DNA of 64,000 bases. Origin: Sphingobacterium sp. FBM7-1 (GTDB lineage: Bacteria > Bacteroidota > Bacteroidia > Sphingobacteriales > Sphingobacteriaceae). The notes beneath the pieces are model-generated. The model did no database searches and was not told the origin of the DNA. It was given only the letters and a program-made list of their open reading frames with translations. Of the stretch, positions 1-7,645 are shown piece by piece. Positions within the stretch are counted from its first letter, which is position 1. Each line of letters starts with the position of its first letter. Location of the stretch: contig NZ_JAJEWJ010000005.1 in the NCBI RefSeq assembly GCF_020687765.1, forward strand, positions 1 through 64,000, read 5' to 3'. The position numbers and the translations under genes are program-made.

Positions 1-87
1 GAATATGCTGCTCTATCCAATTTTGAAGGCGATAAACAGGCGTGTTAGGGTATTTAGATTTAGGTTAATTTGAAGAGAATTTTGTAA

Positions 88-1110
88 AATTACACAGTCT
101 TAATTTCGGGAAGCCGACATGCCGATATAGGTATTAGGGGAGAGTTAGAATTTATCAGAAATGTTAAACATGTCGATGGAAAGTTTACATTATATCATGG
201 AATAACAAACTGTTTAAGATATGGGGACTTCTCTTTTGTTGATTTAAAGAAATTCAGAGTCGAATGGATCGGAGAGCTTAAAACAAAGAAAACTGATGAT
301 AAAAGTCTAGAACTACAGCTCACAATCCTTGAAAGAAACTCATATCAGAACACTGACAATTTCCCTAATAAAGATAAGCCACATTATGAGAAGGACAAAC
401 GAAAGAGACAGGTTTTGGAGATTGCAAAATTTCTTACTAAAGAAGAGTCACTGCCTGAAGATAACGTGGATATAGTAAACACCACTTATATTAAAGATTT
501 AAATGATCAATTTATTCAGACTAAAATAAACAAAACAACCTATAAAAAAATTAGTTCTGGACTATTGATATGTTGTACTCGGATTTCTAAAAAGTCTTTT
601 GCAAAAAAAATTCTTGAAAGAACTGATCGTGAGAAAAATCCAATAAAAGACGCAAGTGAAGGTATTCTTAAAGAAGTTTCAGGTATAATAAAAGAAAGCA
701 CTAATAATAATGGTATTATTATAGGAAACCTATTGTATGATAAAGACTTCAACGAAAAAAATTCGCCTGGATTACCACCATTTTTTTGGTATCCTTTAGA
801 CAAAAAGCTATTAAAAGAGCTTTATTTGCATTCATGTTTTATAATAAATATATTCAATCCCGCATTTATTTTTGATGAAATATATAATTTAGGATATAAA
901 ATTGAAAGCAACTATTTGAAGAATAGCGGAATGACATACGGCCCTTTCCTAAGAGAGGTTTCAAGCTTTGACATTTTTATCTCAAATATTTTAAATCATC
1001 TTTTTACAGAAAGCTATGCCATTGACATAATGACTTCTATCATCAAAAGTGAATTATGGCAAAAATCTTTAAAAATCAGCTTAAAACATAAGTTGCATTT
1101 TGATTTTTGA
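88..1110 (+). pseudogene. 5'-truncated hypothetical gene of the island
   Basis: The frame is open from codon 88 (after a TAA at 85-87) to a TGA at 1108-1110, about 340 codons. No ATG lies near its beginning, and the first residues already read like the inside of a protein, with a basic, charged stretch containing WIGELKTKK around positions 271-291. I therefore read this as the remaining part of a larger gene whose 5' end was lost or shifted, rather than an intact gene with a start near 415. Positions 1-87 have stops in all three forward frames. The family is not recognised. The GELK-like stretch could suggest a PD-(D/E)xK nuclease fold, but that is a weak guess. The strong A+T bias matches the island downstream. 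Confidence 0.5.
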
Positions 1111-1248
1111 AATTATTCCCAACATTGTTGTCCGACACAATATTAATCCTCCACATTTTCTTGTCACACCTATTTTAACCTATATTTTATACATTATTTT
1201 TTGTTTTCTATATATAAAAATATAGTAGAATTTTCAAAAAGAATTTGG

Positions 1249-1261
1249 AGATCCCATACAA
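1249..1261. repeat. Left copy of a 13-bp inverted repeat flanking the island core
   Basis: AGATCCCATACAA here is the exact reverse complement of 7570-7582. This copy lies 83 bp before the integrase start and the other lies 64 bp from the tRNA 3' end. It may be a recombinase arm or core binding site. A chance match of this length is possible in AT-rich DNA. Confidence 0.4.
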
Positions 1262-1344
1262 GGTTATTAAAATTGTAAACACCTGATATATAAATATTTA
1301 TATATTAATATAATATAATTTTTAAACAATTTTAATAACAAAAA

Positions 1345-2577
1345 ATGGCAAAAGCAACCGCAAAACTAGAGCAAAGAAAGGATTCCAAAACGGGTCTAGT
1401 TAGAGAAAACAATGTTCCCATATTAATTGATTTTACTTTCAGTGGAAAGCGACTTTGGATTCAAACAGGGATCTCCATTGATAGAAAGAACTGGGATCAA
1501 AAAAATCATAGAATTAAATCATCTGTTATTAATAGCATGGAATTGAACGCCGTCATTCAAAAAAAGGTATCAGAAATTGAAAAGGTTTATTTGGATGCAA
1601 AAATAAACAATGTAGATGTGACTACAGCTTACATTCGTAATGTATTAAATCAAGTCAAAACAAGTAACAAAAAGAATTTTTGGGAGTATTACGAGGAGTA
1701 CATCAACAATGTAAAGTTAAAATGCGCTAAAAACACCCTTAAGAAGCATAGAACCTCTTATGATCTCCTAAAAAGATTCTCAACAACTAATAGAATAGCA
1801 ATTGATTTCGATTTCATTGATACAGAGTTCTATCAAAAATACGTCGAATTTTTGATGATTAAGATGAATCATTCTAATGTGACTATTGCTAAATACACAC
1901 AGACATTGAAACAATTTCTTAACTATTGTAGTCAACGTGCGTATAATAAAAACATGGTTTATAAAACTTTTAGTTTTTCAGCAAAAGAACCGGAAATAGT
2001 AGCTCTGAAGAAAGACGAAATATTATCCATTAAGAATTTAGATTTATCCAAAAACAAATATTTGGATCAAGTAAGAGATTGTTTTTTATTCCTATGTTTT
2101 ACAGCTCTAAGGTATTCGGATGCAGCTAACCTAAAAAAGAATAATGTTTGTTACGATTCTTTAAATTATACTTCAGTAAAAACAAAAACACCTGTTAGTG
2201 TCCCTCTTCATCCATCAGCATTGGAGATTATAGAAAAATATAAATCTAACAATAGCGATAAACTCCTTCCTTTTATATCTAACCAGAAAATGAATGGACA
2301 TTTAAAAGAACTAGGCAAACTGGCGAACCTCAATAGAGACGTCGTTAAAGTTAAATATTATGGGCCTGAACGTAGAGAATTCCCACGCAAGCTTTACGAA
2401 GTTCTTACGACGCATATTGGACGTAAATCATTTATCTCTCATCTATTTAATCAAGGAATGGACTCTGAACTCATTAGGTCGCTCAGTAATCACAAAAGCA
2501 TATCGTCATTTGCGAGATACAATAAAATAGAACCCAGTTTCCAAAAGGCACAGCTATTGGAAAAATTCGATATATAA
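1345..2577 (+). CDS. Tyrosine recombinase (phage-type integrase) of the island
   Basis: Site-specific recombinase, 410 aa, expected to integrate and excise the surrounding element. An N-terminal arm-type DNA-binding segment (about 1-100) is followed by a SAM-like core-binding domain (about 105-205) and a C-terminal catalytic domain. The catalytic set is visible: Arg256 in TALRYSD, Lys near 280 in KTKTPV, His357 and Arg360 in THIGRK, His383 in SNHKS, and the nucleophile Tyr392 in ARYNK. The layout is that of integrases on Bacteroidota mobile elements. The start is the ATG after a very AT-rich leader (1270-1344). The gene is followed by an excisionase-like HTH gene and a replication gene, which fits an integrative element. 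The sequence looks intact. Confidence 0.93.
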   Translation: MAKATAKLEQRKDSKTGLVRENNVPILIDFTFSGKRLWIQTGISIDRKNWDQKNHRIKSSVINSMELNAVIQKKVSEIEKVYLDAKINNVDVTTAYIRNVLNQVKTSNKKNFWEYYEEYINNVKLKCAKNTLKKHRTSYDLLKRFSTTNRIAIDFDFIDTEFYQKYVEFLMIKMNHSNVTIAKYTQTLKQFLNYCSQRAYNKNMVYKTFSFSAKEPEIVALKKDEILSIKNLDLSKNKYLDQVRDCFLFLCFTALRYSDAANLKKNNVCYDSLNYTSVKTKTPVSVPLHPSALEIIEKYKSNNSDKLLPFISNQKMNGHLKELGKLANLNRDVVKVKYYGPERREFPRKLYEVLTTHIGRKSFISHLFNQGMDSELIRSLSNHKSISSFARYNKIEPSFQKAQLLEKFDI

Positions 2578-2645
2578 AAAAATTTGAATATAATATTAAT
2601 TAATAGTTATTAAAATAAATATAATAGAAATAACAAATAAAAATT

Positions 2646-2957
2646 ATGTCAAAAACAAACATCACTAATCGTAAACCCCAGGAGGTTACATTAGAAATTA
2701 CCGTATCAATTGAAAATTTGGTTGAAGTTTTCTTTCAAATGTTTAATCAAAAGCTTCAGGAATCTAAACAGGAAGCAAGGGATGTAGCCGAAGATGATGA
2801 AATACTATGCCGATTGGGAGTGTGCCAACTCCTGAAAATATCGCAGACTACATTGACAAAGAGGATTAAGGACAAAAGTATCCCGTATTCCAAATGTGGC
2901 AGGAGATTGTTGTTCTCAAAGAGCGAGGTGCTGAATGCTATCAAGAAAGGAGCTTAG
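2646..2957 (+). CDS. Excisionase-family helix-turn-helix protein
   Basis: A 103-aa protein whose C-terminal half (about 50-100) has the MerR-like HTH_17/excisionase pattern: a first helix around LGVCQLLKIS, a second helix TTLTKRIKDKSI, then the wing-like YSKCGRRLLFSKSEV segment ending in a lysine-rich tail. The N-terminal half is polar and probably helical. In Bacteroidota elements such proteins sit next to the integrase and act as recombination directionality factors or as transcription factors for transfer and replication genes. Here the gene lies 68 bp after the integrase and its stop is 4 bp before the likely start of the replication gene, so the two are probably co-transcribed. The exact role is inferred from family and position. 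Confidence 0.8.
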   Translation: MSKTNITNRKPQEVTLEITVSIENLVEVFFQMFNQKLQESKQEARDVAEDDEILCRLGVCQLLKISQTTLTKRIKDKSIPYSKCGRRLLFSKSEVLNAIKKGA

Positions 2958-2961
2958 GATA

Positions 2962-3867
2962 ATGGACTATACAAACGCATATATTGAAGGTTTCTCGAAT
3001 TTGGAGTTCGAGAAACTGATTGTACGCTTAGGCTTAACAATTAATCTCGATAGGGAAATTATTGTTTTTTATCACTACAACTTGAAGCTCATATACTACC
3101 CAAATAGCAACATCCTCAGAATCAAGAATTCACTACATAAATATTTCAACTCAATAGATGGAGATAGCAGTTGCAATAATATGAGTGATTTTACTTTATC
3201 AGACGCAAGATGCGTTGCAGAAATCCTATCAGTAGTCTATATAGATCGGGATATTTCTGACTTTAAGATTTCAGCAGTATTTGAATTTGGGCTTAATGTT
3301 AAAGCACCTATCGCACCTTTCTCTATCATTGAGAGATACATGGCTTATCAAGTTCACAATTCTATCAACGAATTCACGACTTGTGAACCTAGAAAAGGCA
3401 AGCCAATCATGCGCAAATCATACCTTTCGGACTATGACCTAAAATTTTATGACAAAGGCAAAGCTAGTGAATTATCGGGATTGAACATACTCCGTTATGA
3501 GCTTGTTTTTAAGCAGATACGAAAATTGAGAACTGTTTTGGGTGAAAGAGAGGTTACACTTGAGACGCTGTTAGAAGATTATAATTGGAAAAAATTAAGC
3601 GATTATATGATCGAAGTGTACAGAAATATCAAAAAGTCTCCTTTATTGCTAAATAATACCCTAGACGTGCATCAAATACTCAATATACACATCTTTGGCA
3701 ATAAGACATTAAAACAAGATTTGGCTAGGCATCTCAGCAAATCGGAATTTAATGCACTTATGAAGGAATCAAAAGGTATATACACTGAAATCAGTGAATC
3801 AGAGGACGACTTACATAATATAATCGAAAGGAGGATACATGAGAAATTGGATATACTATCGAGGTAA
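2962..3867 (+). CDS. Phage/plasmid-type replication initiation protein
   Basis: About 301 aa. The middle has the features of replication initiators of filamentous phages and small plasmids (gene II/X, Phage_CRI-like family): a KFYDKGK motif (codons near 3446-3466) followed by ILRYELVFKQIRKL. These proteins nick or bind the origin to start rolling-circle replication. I do not see a clear HUH motif, so the mechanism is not established. I chose ATG 2962, preceded by an AAGGAG stretch at 2945-2950; an upstream ATG at 2935 would overlap the previous gene by 23 bp. The 3' end overlaps the next small gene. With the integrase this suggests an element that can replicate after excision. Confidence 0.6.
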   Translation: MDYTNAYIEGFSNLEFEKLIVRLGLTINLDREIIVFYHYNLKLIYYPNSNILRIKNSLHKYFNSIDGDSSCNNMSDFTLSDARCVAEILSVVYIDRDISDFKISAVFEFGLNVKAPIAPFSIIERYMAYQVHNSINEFTTCEPRKGKPIMRKSYLSDYDLKFYDKGKASELSGLNILRYELVFKQIRKLRTVLGEREVTLETLLEDYNWKKLSDYMIEVYRNIKKSPLLLNNTLDVHQILNIHIFGNKTLKQDLARHLSKSEFNALMKESKGIYTEISESEDDLHNIIERRIHEKLDILSR

Positions 3868-4255
3868 GGAATACCGATTTCACCGTTCATACGGATGGGT
3901 GAAACGAGAATCAAATGATGTATTTAATGAAGAAACAAATAATAATTTAAAAATAGAAAAAATGAAGAATTTAATAAGAAAACAAAATGTAGTTGAAATA
4001 CCTTCAAATAATTTTCAGTCCTTCAGTGAAGATATTTTCGAAGTTCTGGATTGGATATTGAGCAACCATTTTAGTGAATTTATCGAGGTGATAGATAAAG
4101 CACCGGAGAACCATGAAACGAGTTTAAAGCTGTATTTTCTTGAAAAGTTAAAACAAAAATTGGACTTGAACCTAAATACGCTTTTGGAATATAGAGTGCG
4201 CCTACTAATAATAGTTGGAGATTATTTAGAAATGTTAAAAAATCAAAATAATTAA
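3839..4255 (+). CDS. Small hypothetical protein coupled to the replication gene
   Basis: 138 aa of unrecognised family. It starts at ATG 3839 inside the last codons of the replication initiator (29-bp overlap), so translation is probably coupled. The N-terminal 20 residues are aromatic and basic (NWIYYRGKEYRFHRSYGW). The rest is mostly helical with acidic and basic runs, and the C-terminal 80 residues look like a helical bundle without membrane segments. Position suggests an accessory role in replication or copy control of the element, but this is only inference. A strong terminator follows directly. Confidence 0.6.
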   Translation: MRNWIYYRGKEYRFHRSYGWVKRESNDVFNEETNNNLKIEKMKNLIRKQNVVEIPSNNFQSFSEDIFEVLDWILSNHFSEFIEVIDKAPENHETSLKLYFLEKLKQKLDLNLNTLLEYRVRLLIIVGDYLEMLKNQNN

Positions 4256-4262
4256 TTGCTAC

Positions 4263-4282
4263 AAGGCTGCTTCGGCAGCCTT
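4263..4282 (+). terminator. Intrinsic terminator with UUCG tetraloop
   Basis: An 8-bp stem (AAGGCTGC / GCAGCCTT) closes a C(UUCG)G tetraloop and is followed by TTATTTTTAT. It ends the HTH, replication gene and small-gene transcript. Confidence 0.85.
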
Positions 4283-4311
4283 TATTTTTATATAATTATG
4301 ATAAGCGAACT

Positions 4312-4476
4312 ATGAGAACCTATACTTTTATAGAAGCTACATACGGCAGAATTCCTTTCAGCTCGGTAGATCTTGCGTCCGCAAAAAATTCTTCGGTATA
4401 CGGCGCACAAGAAAGTATGGTACAATCTTTATATGGGATGTTTAAAGTCGATAAGGTCTTTGAGGCCTATATTTAG
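4312..4476 (+). CDS. Possible 54-aa ORF, convergent with the XRE gene
   Basis: An ATG-initiated frame of 54 codons between the terminator and the XRE regulator, overlapping the end of that gene by 48 bp on the other strand. The composition is plausible for a protein (mixed polar and hydrophobic, no runs), but no family is recognised and no clear promoter is visible. It could be a decayed fragment of a larger gene. Confidence 0.25.
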   Translation: MRTYTFIEATYGRIPFSSVDLASAKNSSVYGAQESMVQSLYGMFKVDKVFEAYI

Positions 4477-4665
4477 AGCTTGCGAAAGACTAAAGAGTGT
4501 GCTAAGGGTAGGGTTCCCCTCTCCTCGTTCTATTCTACCTATTTGCGAGATGGGAACGTTGGCATAATTGGCGAGTTCTTCCTGTGATAATTTCCTAGCT
4601 GTTCGGAGTTGTCTAAGGTGTTCACCGAATGCTGTGTTAAGTTCTATGTTCTTGATGTTTATCAC
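4429..4665 (-). CDS. XRE-family transcriptional regulator
   Basis: A 78-aa single-domain Cro/C1-type HTH protein. The HTH_3 domain covers about residues 13-70 with the family pattern: LRQLRTARKLSQEELA, then NVPISQIGRIERGEGNPTLS, then LFSLSQALNIGLKDL. Proteins this short act as dimeric repressors, for example phage repressors and restriction-modification controller proteins. The gene is divergent from the SH3/membrane gene at 4744. Their 78-bp intergenic region holds a perfect 16-bp palindrome set between promoter elements, the likely operator (inference). No toxin partner overlaps it, so it is more likely a local cargo regulator than an antitoxin. Confidence 0.88.
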   Translation of the reverse strand: MINIKNIELNTAFGEHLRQLRTARKLSQEELANYANVPISQIGRIERGEGNPTLSTLFSLSQALNIGLKDLIDFKHPI

Positions 4666-4690
4666 ATAGGCAAAATGGGAGATATTTATA

Positions 4691-4722
4691 TTTTGTATAA
4701 ACGCATATATGCGTTATTTTTG
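4691..4722 (+). promoter_or_regulatory. Promoter of the SH3/membrane gene with palindromic operator
   Basis: TTTTG (4691-4695), 19 bp, then TATTTTTG (4715-4722) matches the Bacteroidota -33/-7 promoter. A perfect 16-bp palindrome, AACGCATATATGCGTT (4700-4715), fills the spacer and touches the -7 element. A dimer bound there would block the promoter; the divergent XRE protein is the obvious candidate. Confidence 0.75.
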
Positions 4723-4743
4723 AAGAAATAATTGACTTAGATA

Positions 4744-5424
4744 ATGAAAAAAGCAATTTTGGCAGTAATTAGTATCATACTTTTGGGTAATACACTCTTA
4801 GGACAGGACTATAAAGTAATCCAAGAAAAGGTGAAAATTTATGCGGGTCCTGATTTTCAGAAAGAAATAGGGTACTTGACGAAAGGATATGAAATTAAAA
4901 ACCTAAGAAAATATGACAACGATTGGTCATATATAGAGGAGGGTAGGATTAAGGGATATATCAGCAGTCACGGAGTTGAAGAAATCAACGCTAAATATAA
5001 TGAGAAAAGAAGTTACGCAGGTATAATAGCACTAATAATCAGCCTGATAGTACTAGGATTATTATTAAAAGCGATATATGGGAAAGAGAAAAAAACTGAA
5101 TTACAACAACAGACTGAAAATCCTCTGCCACAGAACACAACATTTATATATAGGTCAAAGAGTGTTGGAGGGGCAATAATCTTGGCAGCTCTTTTCGGGC
5201 CACTTGGGATGTTCTATTCAACTATAAATGGTGCTCTGATAATGATAATATTGCCTGTATTATTAATTATGGGAATTGTGTCGTCGCATGATTCTGATAA
5301 CGCAGCACTAAAGGTACTGCTAACATCTGGTACATTAGTCTTCTTTATATTCTATTGGTTTATATGCATTATGTGGGCAGCAATAGCTGCTTCTAATTCT
5401 AAAAAAGTAGCAAAGATAGAATAA
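4744..5424 (+). CDS. Exported SH3-like domain protein with membrane segments
   Basis: 226 aa. A signal peptide or first membrane helix (1-20) precedes an SH3-like domain (about 22-80) with the VIQEKVKIYAGPDFQKEIGYL / WSYIE / GYISS pattern seen in bacterial SH3 domains that bind peptidoglycan or ligands. Membrane helices follow at about 91-115, 143-180 (probably two) and 195-220, with a glutamine-rich linker at about 118-128. The SH3 part should face the periplasm. The function is unknown. It is controlled from a promoter holding a palindromic operator, and a stem-loop ends the unit before the deiminase gene. It is part of the island cargo. Confidence 0.8.
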   Translation: MKKAILAVISIILLGNTLLGQDYKVIQEKVKIYAGPDFQKEIGYLTKGYEIKNLRKYDNDWSYIEEGRIKGYISSHGVEEINAKYNEKRSYAGIIALIISLIVLGLLLKAIYGKEKKTELQQQTENPLPQNTTFIYRSKSVGGAIILAALFGPLGMFYSTINGALIMIILPVLLIMGIVSSHDSDNAALKVLLTSGTLVFFIFYWFICIMWAAIAASNSKKVAKIE

Positions 5425-5425
5425 G

Positions 5426-5450
5426 GGAGATTTTGACTTCGAAAATCTCC
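5426..5450 (+). terminator. Stem-loop after the SH3 gene
   Basis: GGAGATTTT (5426-5434) pairs with AAAATCTCC (5442-5450) around a 7-nt loop, directly after the stop codon. The T-tract is short, so it may be a weak terminator. Confidence 0.55.
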
Positions 5451-5458
5451 TGTTTACG

Positions 5459-5487
5459 TTTGCAAAATTAGGATAAAACTATTTTTG
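5459..5487 (+). promoter_or_regulatory. Promoter for the deiminase-like gene
   Basis: TTTG (5459-5462), 17 bp, TATTTTTG (5480-5487). The -7 element ends one base before the ATG at 5489, so transcription would begin at or just inside the start codon. The mRNA is either leaderless or the true start lies downstream. Confidence 0.6.
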
Positions 5488-5488
5488 T

Positions 5489-6484
5489 ATGAATTGTGAT
5501 TTTAGACAGGTCGAAAATATCATTTTGGCTTACCCCAAATCATTTAGAAATGACTTTAAGAAAGCCACTCCAGTCATTGAAGAATTGATAAGCAAAATTC
5601 CAAAAGACATCAATGTACAGTTGATAATGTCCAATGAAAAGGATTTGGATAGTCTTTTTGAAACGATAGGTGATGACAGGGTTATTCAACCTCTTCTCTT
5701 AAAAGATTGGGATGAAATTTGGCTACGGGATTGTATGGGCTTTATCAATGACAACAAATTGATAAAGCCTATTTATTTTCCAATGTACTGTGATTATCGA
5801 TTTCGATGGAAGTACTTTAAGAAAATAAATGAACTGTCCAAAGATGTAATAAATGCATTGGTCAAAAAAGAAATCATTGATATTCCTTTAATCTGGGATG
5901 GAGGGAATCTGATTAATAATGATAGGTATGGCTTAATGACTTCAAAGATTGTCGAGGATAACCCCTCGTTTTCAAGATTCTATATAGAACAGATGATTAA
6001 GGATAATTTAGGTATAGAGCCGATAATTATCGAAAGACAAAAAGAGGATGTAATTGGTCATATAGACGGATATGCGTCTTTCATCTCCAATAACAAATTA
6101 GGAATAAGCATCTATCCAAATATGCCATTTTTAAAGGATGACAATATGTATCTCGATTCAATATCGACAAAAGCTGCACAGATAGGGCTGGACACATTTA
6201 GGGTCTATGATAGACCTGTCGACCAAAGTATCAGATGTGAATGTAAAAAGAAAAAAAGAAGTGGGTGTTTTAGTGTGTCAAGTGGGATCTATGTCAACAA
6301 CATCATTCTGAACGATACAGTTATTCTTCCGCAATATACACTGCCAACGAGAAAAGAGACTGATTTTTATAATAAAGTGAACAAAGAGAAGTATGAACAA
6401 GGGGGGGTTAAGGTCGAAACTGTTAATTGTGATGTCTTGTCACAATTTGGTGGCTCATTGCATTGCTTGAGTTTTGTATATTAG
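5489..6484 (+). CDS. Agmatine deiminase / peptidylarginine deiminase-family protein
   Basis: 331 aa, PAD_porph (agmatine deiminase) superfamily. The guanidino-group catalytic set is present: Asp81 in WLRDCMGF, GGN at 138-140, His191 and Asp193 in GHIDGYASF, and the nucleophile Cys326 in GGSLHC near the C-terminus. Characterised relatives hydrolyse agmatine to N-carbamoylputrescine, or citrullinate peptidyl-arginine. The usual WxRDxGP motif reads WLRDCMGF here, and a Cys/Lys-rich stretch (CECKKKKRSGC, about 249-259) is unusual. No signal peptide is seen, so it should be cytoplasmic. Island location and absence of polyamine genes nearby argue against simple housekeeping. The substrate is unknown. 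Confidence 0.8.
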   Translation: MNCDFRQVENIILAYPKSFRNDFKKATPVIEELISKIPKDINVQLIMSNEKDLDSLFETIGDDRVIQPLLLKDWDEIWLRDCMGFINDNKLIKPIYFPMYCDYRFRWKYFKKINELSKDVINALVKKEIIDIPLIWDGGNLINNDRYGLMTSKIVEDNPSFSRFYIEQMIKDNLGIEPIIIERQKEDVIGHIDGYASFISNNKLGISIYPNMPFLKDDNMYLDSISTKAAQIGLDTFRVYDRPVDQSIRCECKKKKRSGCFSVSSGIYVNNIILNDTVILPQYTLPTRKETDFYNKVNKEKYEQGGVKVETVNCDVLSQFGGSLHCLSFVY

Positions 6485-6509
6485 TGTATTAAATATTCTA
6501 AATTACGAG

Positions 6510-7484
6510 ATGGAGAAAGAACTTTTGGACTTCAAAAAATTCAGTGAACGTATGATTCGGCAACTGAATGACATAAAAAATCAAGAATCTAAAACAATAA
6601 AAATAGATATTCAGGAAGAAATAAAAAAGAGTTCTAAAAAGCATCATTTTATTCCTAGATATTATATAAATGGATTTGCAGATTCTGAAAATGAACTATT
6701 TATTTATGATAAACAGAAAGACATCATCAGAAATAAAAAATCAGGAAGCAGTGGGATATTTTTTGAGGAGAATAGAAATAGCATAGATTTAGGAGATAAC
6801 GTTTATATATCTTTATTTGAAGAAGTATATTGTTTTTTTGACAACAATTTAAAACATCTGATTAAATTATTACGGTCTGGAGTAGAAAAAATTGATGAAA
6901 AAACTTCAAACGAAATAATAGCATATATGAATATCTTTGTTTTAGACCTTTATTTAAGAAACAAAAATAATGACAATTTATTTGACGAGATCTTCCATGA
7001 AAGCGAGATAAACTTCGTAAACGAGAGCCTAAATGAGCACAGAAAGGAAATAAAAGAAATGCCAGGATTTAAGCAGCTGTTTAGAACAAAGCTTTTTACG
7101 TCATATATAGAAGAATTCTTTAAAATGGATCCTAACAAAATAACTAAAATACAACTTATAAATTTTGAGATGGATCAAATTTGTATAGGAGATATGCCTC
7201 TAATTTTCTTCAATAATCACGGGCAGCCATATGATTTGTTTAACTCTCCATTGATTCTCCCAATATCAAAATCTAAACTTTATCTAAGAGATGTAAGTAG
7301 AAAAAAAAGTTTCTATTATGAAGATACATCAATATTTAATGCATTGATAATTGATCGATCATCAAAACTAATAGGATGTTCAAATAAAAAGACTCTCCAA
7401 GATGCGATAAAAACTTATAAATTTTTAAAGGAACAAAAATTAGAAAAAATGATGGAATTAAATTTGTTCTTTGATTTTAATTGA
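6510..7484 (+). CDS. DUF4238 domain protein
   Basis: 324 aa from ATG 6510, 25 bp after the deiminase stop; non-ATG codons upstream in the frame are less likely starts. The hallmark of DUF4238 is visible near the N-terminus, His45-His46 in KKHHFIPRYYINGF, followed by an alternating charged/hydrophobic body and an IGDMPLIFF segment (about residues 227-236). The biochemical function of DUF4238 is not established to my knowledge. Members are often found in accessory regions. The tight spacing suggests co-transcription with the deiminase-family gene. No signal peptide or membrane helices are seen. Together they form the last cargo module before the tRNA. Confidence 0.75.
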   Translation: MEKELLDFKKFSERMIRQLNDIKNQESKTIKIDIQEEIKKSSKKHHFIPRYYINGFADSENELFIYDKQKDIIRNKKSGSSGIFFEENRNSIDLGDNVYISLFEEVYCFFDNNLKHLIKLLRSGVEKIDEKTSNEIIAYMNIFVLDLYLRNKNNDNLFDEIFHESEINFVNESLNEHRKEIKEMPGFKQLFRTKLFTSYIEEFFKMDPNKITKIQLINFEMDQICIGDMPLIFFNNHGQPYDLFNSPLILPISKSKLYLRDVSRKKSFYYEDTSIFNALIIDRSSKLIGCSNKKTLQDAIKTYKFLKEQKLEKMMELNLFFDFN

Positions 7485-7569
7485 AAACAGTTTCGGAAAT
7501 CTTGTCCTACTGAAAAAAGACCTCGAAATCCTTATTCTTTAAAATCTCTTAGACACTATAAAATCAAAA

Positions 7570-7582
7570 TTGTATGGGATCT
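7570..7582. repeat. Right copy of the 13-bp inverted repeat
   Basis: TTGTATGGGATCT, reverse complement of 1249-1261. It is followed at 7582-7588 by a second TTGTATG, giving two direct TTGTATG units 12 bp apart, a spacing typical of recombinase arm sites. Confidence 0.4.
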
Positions 7583-7598
7583 TGTATGAGAAAAAATC

Positions 7599-7633
7599 AA
7601 AATCGCCTTTATCTTTAAGATTTCGGTGATTTT
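7599..7633 (-). terminator. Probable terminator of tRNA-Arg
   Basis: A 9-bp stem (7599-7607 with 7625-7633, one G-T pair). Read on the minus strand it is followed by GATTTTTTCTC. It lies 13 bp beyond the tRNA 3' end. Confidence 0.55.
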
Positions 7634-7645
7634 CGTTAAAAATTG

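Noticed and set aside
415..1110. An intact gene starting at TTG 415
   Set aside because: The frame is open and protein-like back to 88, so 415 is an internal codon; a truncated gene explains it better.
6474..6509. TTG start for the DUF4238 gene overlapping the deiminase stop
   Set aside because: ATG 6510 begins the natural protein; the added residues are not family-like.
1249..7582. Reading the 13-bp inverted repeat as terminal repeats of a transposon
   Set aside because: No DDE transposase lies between the copies and no target-site duplication is visible; a tyrosine recombinase and tRNA suggest another mechanism.
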